NCBI RefSeq assembly: GCF_003610535.1
Contig: NZ_RAPN01000001.1
Location: forward strand, 3,955,320 to 4,019,319
Direction: 5' to 3'
Length of the DNA: 64,000 nt
From: Mangrovibacterium diazotrophicum
Lineage (GTDB): Bacteria; Bacteroidota; Bacteroidia; Bacteroidales; Prolixibacteraceae
Within the stretch, counting starts at the first letter, position 1. Each line of letters begins with the position of its first letter. The notes beneath the pieces are model-generated. The model had not been told where the DNA came from, made no database searches, and worked only from the letters and a program-made list of their open reading frames with translations. A program made the translations under genes and the position numbers. Of the stretch, positions 37,401 through 45,605 are shown piece after piece.

Positions 37401-37495
37401 TTGTCGTAGGAGATGACCCCCAGCAAAACAATGCCGGCGATAATCATGAAAATAGTGACCGGGAATTTGACCGAAAATTCGCTTAATTTCTTCAC
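34409..37495 (-). CDS. RND efflux transporter, HAE1 type
   Basis: A 1028-residue inner membrane RND pump of full length. TM1 is at 13-30 and the periplasmic porter domains occupy about 35-330 and 560-860. Known motifs are LGAGMLVDNAIVVMENIFRN in the TM4 region and MLAGIAVNNSIILVDRI in the TM10 region. Where AcrB has two adjacent Asp in TM4, this protein has Asp-Asn. It would exchange protons for a hydrophobic substrate, together with the membrane-fusion protein 13 bp upstream and the TolC-type protein before it. The second RND protein 5 bp downstream suggests a heteromeric pump like MdtBC. Confidence 0.95.
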   Translation of the reverse strand: MKKLSEFSVKFPVTIFMIIAGIVLLGVISYDKLGIDLFPNLNNPRLYIELTAGERPPEEIEKQFVENLEALAIRQSDVTQVSSISKVGSAQITVEYAWNKDMEDAFLDLQKAVSSFSQNEDLDEINITQYDPNTSPVLQLGLSNDNLDDMNELRKVAENYIRNELIRLEGVAEVEVTGDEEPQILIETNQYLLDAFGLTLDDISTKIGNFNESISGGTIEEMGTRYVVKGVSLLTDVDDFENVIVGYKQIDSDNTNSAYAPIFLREVAKVSVKNKDPENIVRLNGQRCLGLSVYKETKFNTVKAVDAITEEIGEIEKALPGYHLTVVSNQGNFISSAIGEVKDSALLGIFLAIIVLFVFLRRIGSTLIISIAIPISIIATFNLMYFNDLTLNIMTLGGLALGAGMLVDNAIVVMENIFRNRDEGMSVRDAAIIGTSQVSGAITASTLTTIVVFLPIVYLHGASGELFKDQAWTVAFSLISSLAVAILLIPMLFNLFYKNKKQVKVRTVEVKGYGRFLDKVLKNRYLVIVAALAMMGLSVLLVPMIGTEFMPKTETREFSLDVHMAEGTRLQRTSDAVRNIETIVTEILGDNLQTVFSQIGPSTGISTSSSSIFEGENTATVKIILKPESTITSSAAIRAISNTIGELPDTEISYKQDETALKTIMGTDDPPLVVEVQGEDLDVIQELVAEVKTKIDSLSGIYNVESSMEGGSPEIEIMVDRMRAGMHDISVSTVVSQIENQLTGLTAGQVERQGELQDITLKLPDKSLKDLSDLRITSDDQEFYVNELATVKMGHSPKEIYRRNQNRIGKLTAQLDKNTPLDKAVKEVKEAIAPIALPLDYKVTISGEEAKRQESMQSLGFALLLSIVLVYMVLASQFESLLHPFTILLTIPLAVVGSILIFFLLGKSFNMMAFIGIIMLAGIAVNNSIILVDRILQLRKGGLTRHEAILQAGQQRIRPIMMTSLTTILALVPLTLGIGESASLRSPMALAVIGGMVTSTLLSLVVIPCVYDLFESIKDRFVKPKAEV

Positions 37496-37508
37496 GGTTT
37501 ATCCCTTT

Positions 37509-38567
37509 CTATTTGATGATTTTTACTTTCGAACGGTTACGCAGTGTTTCAAATCCTTTGACAACCAGTCGGTCGTTTGCTTTCAGTCCCGAAGTAATTT
37601 CAACCCGGTCGTCTTCTTCGTAACCAAAAGTCACTTGTTTTTCTTCGGCGGTACCTTTGCTAACCACGTAGACAATTTTTCCGCGACGGCTCGAAACAAC
37701 CACATCTTTCGGGATGACCACCACGCTGTCTTTGCGGTCGAGAATCACTTCGGCCTGAACGTACATTCCCGGGCGGAGTTTCATTCCCGGGTTTTCAACA
37801 GCCATCTTGGTGGTGAAGGTGCGGGTGTCGGTGCTGATTGCCGGCGAAATTTCTTCCACGCGACCGTGCAACGTGTCGTCAGGCAGGGTGTAGTTCATCA
37901 CGCGGATTTCTTGCCCCGACTTCAGGTCGTTGATGTATTTTTCGGGTAAGTTGGCTTCGAGCATCAGTTTGCTGTAGCTCATCAGGCTGACAACCTCGGT
38001 GCCGCTGGCCACTTTGGTGTATTGCGTGTAGGTTGGCAATTCGGTAATAACACCTTTGAAAGGTGCACGAACCTGCATTTTTTCGAGCTGTATTTGAGCC
38101 AGTTCAGCAGCATCTTTCGCATCGACCAGCGATACCTGTGCACTGCTTAGCTCGCTGAGCGTCACACCACCTTTGTCGTATAGCGACTTTTGTTTGTCGT
38201 AGGTTTGCTGGGCGATTTTCAGGTTGAGTTCTTTGGCTTCCAAACCAATGCCGTTGAGGTATTCCTTATCCTCCAGTTCAATAATCAGCTGTCCTTTTTC
38301 GACCATATCGCCCAGAGCAAATTTGCGTCCGGTGCGCGGATTTACTTTCAGTACATAATTTCCGTCAGTCTCGGTGCTCAGCGTTGTTTCTTCGGAAGCT
38401 GTAACCGTTCCGGTTGTATTGATGGTTTGCTCGATGGATCCGAGCTTAATATCTTCGACTGATACGGGGATGGCCGTGTCGGTCTCGGCATTCGTACTTT
38501 GGTTGCTGCAGGCTGAAAATGCCAGGAGGGCTGCAAAAGCTATTGGTGTATATAATTTCAGTTTCAT
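37509..38567 (-). CDS. RND membrane-fusion (periplasmic adaptor) lipoprotein
   Basis: A 352-residue adaptor with lipoprotein signal MKLKLYTPIAFAALLAFSAC (lipobox Cys20). Order of parts: beta-barrel start (about 36-60), lipoyl half (about 61-100), an alpha hairpin (about 100-160, NLKIAQQTYDKQKSLYDKGG), the second lipoyl half (VRAPFKGVITELPTYTQYTKVASGTEVVSL), beta-barrel (about 200-280) and membrane-proximal domain ending RSKVKIIK. The hairpin is short, as in the HlyD/AcrA-like proteins of this phylum. It bridges the RND pumps to the outer membrane channel. The TolC-family gene ends 31 bp upstream. Confidence 0.95.
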   Translation of the reverse strand: MKLKLYTPIAFAALLAFSACSNQSTNAETDTAIPVSVEDIKLGSIEQTINTTGTVTASEETTLSTETDGNYVLKVNPRTGRKFALGDMVEKGQLIIELEDKEYLNGIGLEAKELNLKIAQQTYDKQKSLYDKGGVTLSELSSAQVSLVDAKDAAELAQIQLEKMQVRAPFKGVITELPTYTQYTKVASGTEVVSLMSYSKLMLEANLPEKYINDLKSGQEIRVMNYTLPDDTLHGRVEEISPAISTDTRTFTTKMAVENPGMKLRPGMYVQAEVILDRKDSVVVIPKDVVVSSRRGKIVYVVSKGTAEEKQVTFGYEEDDRVEITSGLKANDRLVVKGFETLRNRSKVKIIK

Positions 38568-38598
38568 TATTGTAGTGTTTTCAAATTTCGGTTAGCGA

Positions 38599-40089
38599 TT
38601 ATTTTTTCTGTTTTGACGCATCAATGATTTCCTGGGGAACGATGGGTTCCTGTTTTTCGAAATCGTACAGCGACTGAACTTTCAGGTTTAGCAATTCAAT
38701 TTTGTAGTCGATCAGGGCTTGCGCATACGCCATTTTTTGTTCTGAAAGCTGGGTTTGGTAAAGGCTGAGGTCCATACCGGTGAGGTCGCCGTTTTTGTAA
38801 CGCTCTTCGTTGATTTCGTAGGTCAGCTGCGCGTTACGTTCGTTTTGTTTGGCAATGTCAATCTGCATGCGGTCGTTGTCGAGGGTGCGGCAAACCGAGC
38901 GGATATCGATAATAATTTGCTTTTTCTCTTCTTCCAAATCCAGTTGCGTCGATTGGATCACTGCTTCCTGTGCCTTGATGCGCGCTTTCTTTTCGCCCCA
39001 GTCGAACAGTGGTACATTGAAAGCGACTGACACTCTCGGGTTTCGGGTCGGGGTTTCGAAAATGTTGTTGAGTTTTTCATTCTCGCCAATCAAACCGATC
39101 GACAGGGCAACGTCTCCCTTGAATTCGTTTTCAGCCTTGGTCGTAATCAAATCAAACTGCGAACTCTCGACATCAATTTCGCGTTGGCGGATTTCCATAC
39201 GGGAACTCAAACCGTATTCGATGGCTTTTTTCGAATCAATTTCAACGGGGTTAACGTTGACGTCGGTCATTACCATAATTTCTTCGAAAATATCCATCCC
39301 GATGTATTGTTTGAAGATGTCCTTGGCATTGTCTAGCGAAACCTGTTGGTTTTGCACATCCGACTGCGAAGTGGCATAGTTTAGTTCGGCCTGGTACAAT
39401 TCTTCCATGGCCGATAAGCCCGCATCGACTTTGTTTTTCGTGATTTCGTAAGTTGCCTTGGTATTTTTCAGCTCGTCCTGGGCAATGGACAGGCTCATTT
39501 GCGCCAGGTACACATTGTAAAAATATTGACTTACTTGTTTCTCGAGGTTCAGCTTGGCCATGGCGTAACTCAGGTTCGAGTTTTCCAGGTCGAGCTCCAG
39601 TGTTTTCAGCTCCAGTTTCAACTTGTTGTAGGTAAACAAGGGCTGATCGATTGCCAGATTCAGGGTGTTTGTGAATACCTTGTTCTCGATTCCACTGGCT
39701 GTGGAATTGCTGTTTTGCCAGCCAAATTGGTTGACAAGCGAAATGGTTCCGTCGGTGAGCAAAACCGGCTGTGCAACCGTAAAAGTACCATACGATGCAA
39801 AACTTTCGTTGGTATACCAGGTTGACGTATAATCGTCGAATGTGCGGTTTTTGCTGTATTCAACAGGCGTGAGGCTGAGTGTAAACTGCGATTTCAGTGC
39901 GGCTTTCTGAGCCTTCAATAGTTGCTGTGATCGCTCCAGCGCCAGCAGCGAGGTACGAATGGACGGGCTGTGCTCCATGGCAATTTCCATGGCTTTGTCG
40001 AGGGTGATGAACTGCTGTGCTGAAGCAATTCCTCCCTGGAGCAGCAGTCCAAGCAGTAGTAGTTTGGTTTTCGAGAACAGGTTTTTCAT
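38599..40089 (-). CDS. TolC-family outer membrane efflux protein
   Basis: A 496-residue outer membrane factor with signal peptide MKNLFSKTKLLLLGLLLQGGIASA. Two OEP repeats (about 30-250 and 265-480) carry long coiled-coil helices with the usual FITLDKAMEIAMEHSPSIR start and the QLSEQKMAYAQALIDYKIELLNLKV end. It supplies the outer membrane exit duct for the adaptor and RND genes that follow within 31 bp and 13 bp. The gap of 128 bp before it holds heptad repeats. Confidence 0.93.
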   Translation of the reverse strand: MKNLFSKTKLLLLGLLLQGGIASAQQFITLDKAMEIAMEHSPSIRTSLLALERSQQLLKAQKAALKSQFTLSLTPVEYSKNRTFDDYTSTWYTNESFASYGTFTVAQPVLLTDGTISLVNQFGWQNSNSTASGIENKVFTNTLNLAIDQPLFTYNKLKLELKTLELDLENSNLSYAMAKLNLEKQVSQYFYNVYLAQMSLSIAQDELKNTKATYEITKNKVDAGLSAMEELYQAELNYATSQSDVQNQQVSLDNAKDIFKQYIGMDIFEEIMVMTDVNVNPVEIDSKKAIEYGLSSRMEIRQREIDVESSQFDLITTKAENEFKGDVALSIGLIGENEKLNNIFETPTRNPRVSVAFNVPLFDWGEKKARIKAQEAVIQSTQLDLEEEKKQIIIDIRSVCRTLDNDRMQIDIAKQNERNAQLTYEINEERYKNGDLTGMDLSLYQTQLSEQKMAYAQALIDYKIELLNLKVQSLYDFEKQEPIVPQEIIDASKQKK

Positions 40090-40128
40090 TTCTATCTGAT
40101 TTCAATTTTTAAATTTCATTATCGATAA

Positions 40129-40223
40129 AGCTTCAAGCTTTGAGCTGTCAGCTTTAAGTTTTCCATCCAGCCGCTTTCTTTTCATTCTGGTTACTGCGAC
40201 TGAATACTGGCCACTGATCACTG
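40129..40223. repeat. two arrays of degenerate heptad repeats
   Basis: AGCT recurs at 40129, 40136, 40143 and 40150, then AGTT at 40157, exactly 7 bp apart. TCTG at 40186 and ACTG at 40193, 40199, 40206, 40213 and 40220 are spaced 7, 6, 7, 7 and 7 bp. The second array runs into the stop codon of the permease/M1-like gene. Both lie in the intercistronic gap of the efflux operon. Confidence 0.65.
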
Positions 40224-43200
40224 TTTAACCAGTTTTACCGCATCGGCAATCACTGTTCGTCCCGAGTTTTCGTTGCTCAGTTCGACTATCGCTGTGTCGG
40301 GCGAGAAGTAGAACGCACCCAGGTGGTTCCAGCCGTCGTCCGCCGTTTTAATATCGACGATAGCGGCTTCGTCTCCATCGTCGTGATGAACGGTGTAATG
40401 GTATTCGCCGGGGTTGTCATTCCGGCCTGGTCCACGACGCTGCATCTTGGCGATGTAAGCGTAAACATCGTAAAAGCCGGCTTCGGTGATTGGAATATTC
40501 CAGGTTGCTATTTGGTCGCCGCTTCCCGAACGGATGTAGTAAGCCGAACGGACGTAAGTTCCGTAGAACGATGAGTTGGTCGTCAGCGTCCAACTGCGAG
40601 GTGGTTGCCAGTTGTTCATTCCCGAGTATTTCTCGGTGGTGACGTCATCTTTGGTCAGCAGTTTTTTCAGTAAACTGGTTTCTGTGTTGTCGCTCACTTT
40701 AAATCCGGGATCCTCATTGTCCAGAATAATTTCGTTGTCTTCGGCAACGCGTACCGGGATGTCGACCACTTTTTCGCCTTCAAAGGGAATCGCTTTCGGG
40801 TCTTCCTGGATATTGTCCAGTGGCAGACGGATCTCCGAGGGTAGGTTGCGCGAAACCAGCGTGTTGATGGTTCCGCCCCGCGGTGTTCCGGCAAGCAGGA
40901 AACTTACCTCCTTGGTTTGGTTGCCGTCCAGGTGAACAAGTTTCGTAATATTGTCAGTCGAACTTCTTGAGCCGGGGCCAAATCCGCCGCCAATACGGAA
41001 TTCAACCGATACGATCCCTTCTGTTTCTTCGGTATTGCTGATTTTAAATTTGACCATGGTTTTTAGCTGGTCGCCATCGAGCACATTCACGGCCGAGACA
41101 TTGCCCACCAGGAATGCCGGCAGCTCTTTGCTGCTGAACCAGTCCTTCATGTAGGGAATCAGGTCGATGTCGAAGCGGCTTTTTACTTCATCGTTAAAAT
41201 CTTCAATGGAGGCATTGCCAAATTTCACCCGGTTCAGGTAGCTATAAAGGAAATCCTCGAAAGCGTCGTCGCCCGCTTTGCGTTTAATGATGCTGAATAG
41301 CGAGGTTCCTTTGAGCTGGATAACATTGTCGATGATTTGTTTCTGTTCGGGGTCTTTCAGCAGTTCCTCAAGGCTGTTTGAAAGCAGCGCCATGTTGGCC
41401 TGTTCGTCCTCCGAAGTTCCCTGCATATCGCGCAGCCAGCCCATCTGGTTGCTGCTCAGGTTACTTTTTTTGTAGCCCTCAAAAACGCGGTCGGTCACCG
41501 GCCATTCTTTCGACGAAATGTAATAGGCATAGTCGTAAAACAGCGGGAAAGCGAAGTAGGTATTGGTACTTTCTTCAACCTGCATTTGCCCCCCCGAGCG
41601 GCTGAAATTGGGTCGGCCGCTTTCGCTGGTAAAGGTTGAAAGGAAATTCTTCAAAACCTGTATTTTCTTTTCTTCGGGCGTCATGTCCTGTTGGCGGTCG
41701 CGTGGCCCAAAGCCTTGCTGTCCTTCAAAACGTCCGTTGAAATCGGCTTCGTCAACCAGCACACCTTTTTCGGCATACAACATCATCTCGGGTTGCATCT
41801 GTTCGCGGGTGCCGCTCAATACGCGGTCGTAGCTGTAATACTGTACCGGCACTTCAACCAGCGAGAAGCGTTCGAAGGGGTAATACATGTCCAGCGAGCG
41901 TTCGAAGTCCTGCAACGATTCGAGAACCAGTTCCGGAATCGTGTCCTTTATGTCCTCGAAGATGCTCGAAAAGTAATCGTGTCCTTTTTTCGTGTAGATA
42001 TTGAAGTCGAGACCGTCAATGTTTTGTTCAAGTCTATCATATTCGCCGATAACCAGCGAAATTTGCGAGTTGGCATGGCTCGATTCAAACCGAAAAGTAT
42101 CGCCGTCTTGTTCCGATTTGCCTTGCGAAATGGCTGTCAGTCCGGGTTTGGTTGTTACTTCAAGTTTGTAGCGGCTAAACTGGCGGGCCAGCCACTGGCT
42201 GTTTGTTTTTCCGTAACCGGCGCCGGGTACCGGATACCAGGCATTTTCACGGGTCAGCAGCACATAATCGTCCGTTAAAAATGCGTATCGCTTATCAATT
42301 TGGTACATGAAATTCTTGAAAGCTTCCTCGCGGGTTTCATCATCAATGTCAAGGAAAGCAGCAGCTTCATTGATGTTTCCGGCGTAGGTGAATTCAATTT
42401 CGGCCCGGTCACCGGCATTCAATTCATAATCTTTCAGCTCAATAATTCCCAGTTTCTGTTCAAAGGCTTGAGTTTGTCCGCCGACTTTCAGTTCACTCAC
42501 TTTTAGTCCGGGATTCAGGCTGAATATGACTTTTTTGATTGGTTTGCTACCTCCGTTTCTGACGCTCAGCACAGCCGTTGTCTCAATTTTATCGCCTTCG
42601 TGTTTGAGTTTAATGTCGTAATCGCGAACCCGAACGGCAGGGTTACCCAAGTAACTTTCGTTCAGGGTCTGCATGTTTTGGCGCAAGTCGCGTTCAGTCA
42701 TAAACTGGTGTACATGGGAGTAGCCCAGGTAAAGCGCAACGAGCAAACAAACGGTTCCTAAAACAGAAGCTCCGTAGCGGACTCCCTCCGAATGCGGCAG
42801 GCGTTTTAGCAGCAGAATGGTATATAAAATGAATGAAAGTCCGAAGAAGAAATACATGCCGCGGTGAACCAGCAGGGTGTGCATGTTGCCAAAGCCCACA
42901 AAATCAGAATAGGTAAGCGGAATATTGAAGGCCATGTAGTCGAAGAGGTAGTAAAACTTGGCCTGCAAATAGAACAGCGAAATGGCAACGTAGCCGAGCA
43001 AAACCACAAAAGTTACGGCCTGGTTTTTAATAAGCGACATAACCAAAAATGACAAGCCCATGATGAACACCAGCGTCGGCACGCTAATGAGCAGGAAGTA
43101 CCACAGGTAAGCGATGTAAGTTACCTCGGTGTGTTTGGCAATGAGGTTGAAAATTAAGGCGATGCCCAGGATGATGAGGTTGAGCACGATGAAAACGCCC

Positions 43201-43550
43201 AGGTTACCGAGGGTTTTCCCGATTACATATTCGCCGTTGGTCATCGGGCGCATGTAGATCACCTCAGTGGTATCGAGTTTTTTGTCGCGTTTCAGGAAGT
43301 CGCTGGCCAGGAAGATGGCAATAATGGCTTGCACCACATTCAGCAGCAACAGGTTCACATAAGGGATGTTAGCCGGTAGTCCCTTTAGCGCCCACATGCC
43401 GGCACCTCCGCCCATCTGAATTAATGTGCCGATATTGAAGAATACCAAAACGACCATCGCCAGGATGGCGAAAATGCGGAAGAACCAGCTTCGTAGCAAG
43501 GTCGTTGTTTCATACTTCGCGATGGCACGAATGTTATGCAGAGAGATCAT
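40218..43550 (-). CDS. ABC-2 permease fused to M1-like domain
   Basis: A 1110-residue membrane protein. Residues 1 to about 290 are an ABC-2 permease with six or more hydrophobic segments (for example IFAILAMVVLVFFNIGTLI and LNLIILGIALIFNLIA). Residues about 310-820 resemble M1 aminopeptidases (RFSLVEVPVQYYSYDR is where M1 proteins have the strand before the active site), but no HExxH is present, so the domain is probably not catalytic. Residues about 985-1110 are a golvesin/Xly-type beta domain (ITEAGFYDVYAYIAKM, GEYHYTVHHDDG, IADAVKLV). Such permease/M1 proteins pair with an ABC ATPase, here the gene 105 bp upstream. The M1-like and golvesin parts should face the periplasm. Confidence 0.88.
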   Translation of the reverse strand: MISLHNIRAIAKYETTTLLRSWFFRIFAILAMVVLVFFNIGTLIQMGGGAGMWALKGLPANIPYVNLLLLNVVQAIIAIFLASDFLKRDKKLDTTEVIYMRPMTNGEYVIGKTLGNLGVFIVLNLIILGIALIFNLIAKHTEVTYIAYLWYFLLISVPTLVFIMGLSFLVMSLIKNQAVTFVVLLGYVAISLFYLQAKFYYLFDYMAFNIPLTYSDFVGFGNMHTLLVHRGMYFFFGLSFILYTILLLKRLPHSEGVRYGASVLGTVCLLVALYLGYSHVHQFMTERDLRQNMQTLNESYLGNPAVRVRDYDIKLKHEGDKIETTAVLSVRNGGSKPIKKVIFSLNPGLKVSELKVGGQTQAFEQKLGIIELKDYELNAGDRAEIEFTYAGNINEAAAFLDIDDETREEAFKNFMYQIDKRYAFLTDDYVLLTRENAWYPVPGAGYGKTNSQWLARQFSRYKLEVTTKPGLTAISQGKSEQDGDTFRFESSHANSQISLVIGEYDRLEQNIDGLDFNIYTKKGHDYFSSIFEDIKDTIPELVLESLQDFERSLDMYYPFERFSLVEVPVQYYSYDRVLSGTREQMQPEMMLYAEKGVLVDEADFNGRFEGQQGFGPRDRQQDMTPEEKKIQVLKNFLSTFTSESGRPNFSRSGGQMQVEESTNTYFAFPLFYDYAYYISSKEWPVTDRVFEGYKKSNLSSNQMGWLRDMQGTSEDEQANMALLSNSLEELLKDPEQKQIIDNVIQLKGTSLFSIIKRKAGDDAFEDFLYSYLNRVKFGNASIEDFNDEVKSRFDIDLIPYMKDWFSSKELPAFLVGNVSAVNVLDGDQLKTMVKFKISNTEETEGIVSVEFRIGGGFGPGSRSSTDNITKLVHLDGNQTKEVSFLLAGTPRGGTINTLVSRNLPSEIRLPLDNIQEDPKAIPFEGEKVVDIPVRVAEDNEIILDNEDPGFKVSDNTETSLLKKLLTKDDVTTEKYSGMNNWQPPRSWTLTTNSSFYGTYVRSAYYIRSGSGDQIATWNIPITEAGFYDVYAYIAKMQRRGPGRNDNPGEYHYTVHHDDGDEAAIVDIKTADDGWNHLGAFYFSPDTAIVELSNENSGRTVIADAVKLVKQ

Positions 43551-43603
43551 AGGTTACTATTTTGTTGTTGTCGTTATCTGTTTGTCAATTTCATCTTGGC
43601 TTC

Positions 43604-43638
43604 CAGTGAGGGTTTGACTTGAAGTCAAGCCCTCACTG
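43604..43638. other. long intercistronic hairpin
   Basis: Two 17-base arms, 43604-43620 and 43622-43638, are complementary at 16 of 17 positions and almost touch. It lies between the stop of the ABC ATPase gene and the start of the permease/M1-like gene. No T-run follows on the minus strand, so it is not a standard terminator; an mRNA-stability or processing element is possible. Confidence 0.6.
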
Positions 43639-43655
43639 AAAACACAGTTTTGTCT

Positions 43656-44549
43656 TTACACCGCCGACCACTGGTTCAGTTTGTTTTCCATGTAGTACAC
43701 GTATGCATGTTCCAGGTTCGGGTCGATGTTGTGCCCGTAGTAGCCGTTTATCTGGTCGGCTACGACCTGTATTTCCCAGCCTTCAGCAGTTGGAACAGTT
43801 GAAATAACCGGGTATTTTTCGTTGATTTCCATGTATTCACTTTCGGTCGCTTTAATCAGCCAAACTTTGCCATTGGCTTGGCTAACAATATCATCCGGTG
43901 AGCCGCTGTAGGCCAGTTCACCTTTGTTCAGCAGGGCCATGTTTTTACAGGTACTCGAAATGTCGCCAACAATGTGGGTTGAAAGGATGATGATAACATC
44001 CTGGGTTGAGATCGTCGACAGCAGGTTACGAAAGCGGATGCGTTCTTCGGGGTCGAGGCCGGTGGTTGGCTCGTCGACGATAATTAATCGCGGGCTGTTG
44101 ATGAGAGCCTGCGCAATGCCGAGGCGGCGTTTCATACCACCCGACAGTCGGTTGGCTTGCCGGTCTCGCGCTTCAAACAAACCAACTTCTTCCAGCATTT
44201 TATCAACCGAGTCGGCGCGAAGTTTTTTGTCTTTAATGCCGGCAAGGCGAGCGGCATAGTCCAGAAATTCGTAGGTTTTCAATTTCGAGAAAAAGCGAAA
44301 ATCCTGCGGCAGGTATCCCAGCATTTTCCTGATTTGCTTGCGATCCTTCACCAAATCGAAACCATCGATGGTGACTTTCCCCGAGCTGGGTTTCATCAGG
44401 GTGACCAGAATGCGCATTAGGCTCGATTTCCCCGCGCCGTTTGGCCCGAGTAAGCCGAACATTCCGTCATTAATTTCCAAGTTGATGTTATTGATGGCCC
44501 GATTCCCGTTCGGATAGATTTTGCTTAGTCCTTCAATGGTTATCTTCAT
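43656..44549 (-). CDS. ABC transporter ATP-binding protein
   Basis: A 297-residue cytoplasmic ATPase. Walker A GPNGAGKSS (about 37-45), Q-loop YLPQDF, signature LSGGMKRRLGIAQ (about 134-146), Walker B LIIVDEPTTGLDP and the switch His in LSTHI are all present. The C-terminal 75 residues after the core end in DPNLEHAYVYYM, matching the NPMLEDAYLCLI end of the ATPase domain in the RND-ABC fusion, so the two ATPases are paralogues. The partner permease is the ABC-2/M1-like protein encoded next. It is the first gene of the efflux operon, and the start of transcription must lie in 44550-44832, where no exact -7 element was found. Confidence 0.94.
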   Translation of the reverse strand: MKITIEGLSKIYPNGNRAINNINLEINDGMFGLLGPNGAGKSSLMRILVTLMKPSSGKVTIDGFDLVKDRKQIRKMLGYLPQDFRFFSKLKTYEFLDYAARLAGIKDKKLRADSVDKMLEEVGLFEARDRQANRLSGGMKRRLGIAQALINSPRLIIVDEPTTGLDPEERIRFRNLLSTISTQDVIIILSTHIVGDISSTCKNMALLNKGELAYSGSPDDIVSQANGKVWLIKATESEYMEINEKYPVISTVPTAEGWEIQVVADQINGYYGHNIDPNLEHAYVYYMENKLNQWSAV

Positions 44550-44832
44550 TTGTTCAGTCGCGTTGTTTGTAAACTTTTAGGGGAGGCATATTTTTAGTTC
44601 TGAGACTATCGTTCTTTGGAATCGTTTAATCCGGGAATAGGAAATTAACGTATTAAAAATCATTTTTACTTTTAATTTCGATGAACGCTTCTCAGCAGGC
44701 GATAAGCCGCGCGTTTACAGGAAATTTTATGCCAATGCCGGATAACATTTCATTTCCACACAACTAATTTGAGGTTTATGATAATTTAGGGTTTGGATTG
44801 TGCTTGTGTATTTCAGTTCCTAAATCTAAATT

Positions 44833-45444
44833 ATGATTCGTCCGGGTGTTTTGTTGATTTTCATGTTTGTCTGTATTCGATTATCGGCACAGGAAATTAC
44901 CCCACATTCCTATTATATTTCAATAGACGGAATGCTTGGAAATTTTATTGGTCACGAGTTTCAATTCAATTACGTCTTGTCTGAGAAGTATACTTTTCGA
45001 TTCGGACATGCATTCCAGGATCGAAAGGCCGCTTCGATACCTGCTGACTTTAGTGGTGGTCTTGCGGGGGGATTGACTTTCGGGTTGACAAACCCTCGGG
45101 ATGAAATTCAAAGCTATCAGTTACTGGTTGGACGTATTTTTATGATTGAAGATCAGCACAAGGCACGCTTGAATTTATCAGCCGGAATTGCGCGGTCGCA
45201 TTTGAAGGAATACACAAATTGGAAGGGCGAGAATAATGGTATCTTATCGCTTGGTTGGAACTATTCCGCCGATTTGGTATCTTCAGAAAAGTGGAGCTTT
45301 GTGTTTAATCCCCGGCTCGAGATTGTTGCAACCCGTTATTTGGGTGTGTCTCTTTCTACTTTTCTTCAATATAATTCTTCAGGGACGACTTGGGGATTTG
45401 GAGCAGGATTGTTGCTTGGAAAACTTCGCAATAAGCAAAAATAA
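44833..45444 (+). CDS. secreted small outer membrane barrel-like protein
   Basis: A 203-residue protein with signal peptide MIRPGVLLIFMFVCIRLSAQ. The mature part consists of amphipathic strand-like stretches (YYISIDGMLGNFIGHEFQFNY, YQLLVGRIFMI, KARLNLSAGIA, LSLGWNYSADL, LGVSLSTFLQYN, WGFGAGLLLGKL), consistent with an eight-stranded outer membrane barrel of the OmpA/PorT size. I do not recognise a specific family. It is divergent from the efflux operon across a 283-bp spacer and could share its regulation, but nothing in the sequence proves it. Confidence 0.7.
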   Translation: MIRPGVLLIFMFVCIRLSAQEITPHSYYISIDGMLGNFIGHEFQFNYVLSEKYTFRFGHAFQDRKAASIPADFSGGLAGGLTFGLTNPRDEIQSYQLLVGRIFMIEDQHKARLNLSAGIARSHLKEYTNWKGENNGILSLGWNYSADLVSSEKWSFVFNPRLEIVATRYLGVSLSTFLQYNSSGTTWGFGAGLLLGKLRNKQK

Positions 45445-45605
45445 TCGGTACACCTGTGAAGGTCTCTCCACACCCCGGAAAGCCATTCTACATTCGTGTT
45501 GAATCGTCATTTTAGACTTCTGCCTTTTTATCGTATTGATATGTAGTTACCTATGGGGTTTAGTCATTGCTAATTCTTAGCTTGGCACCTTTTTCGTTGA
45601 CCAAG

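Noticed and set aside
40129-40223. CRISPR-like array
   Set aside because: The units are only 7 bp with no spacers; there are no cas genes in the window.
42580-42620. HEGDK as a zinc motif of the M1-like domain
   Set aside because: It lacks the second His of HExxH and lies in the wrong place for the active site.
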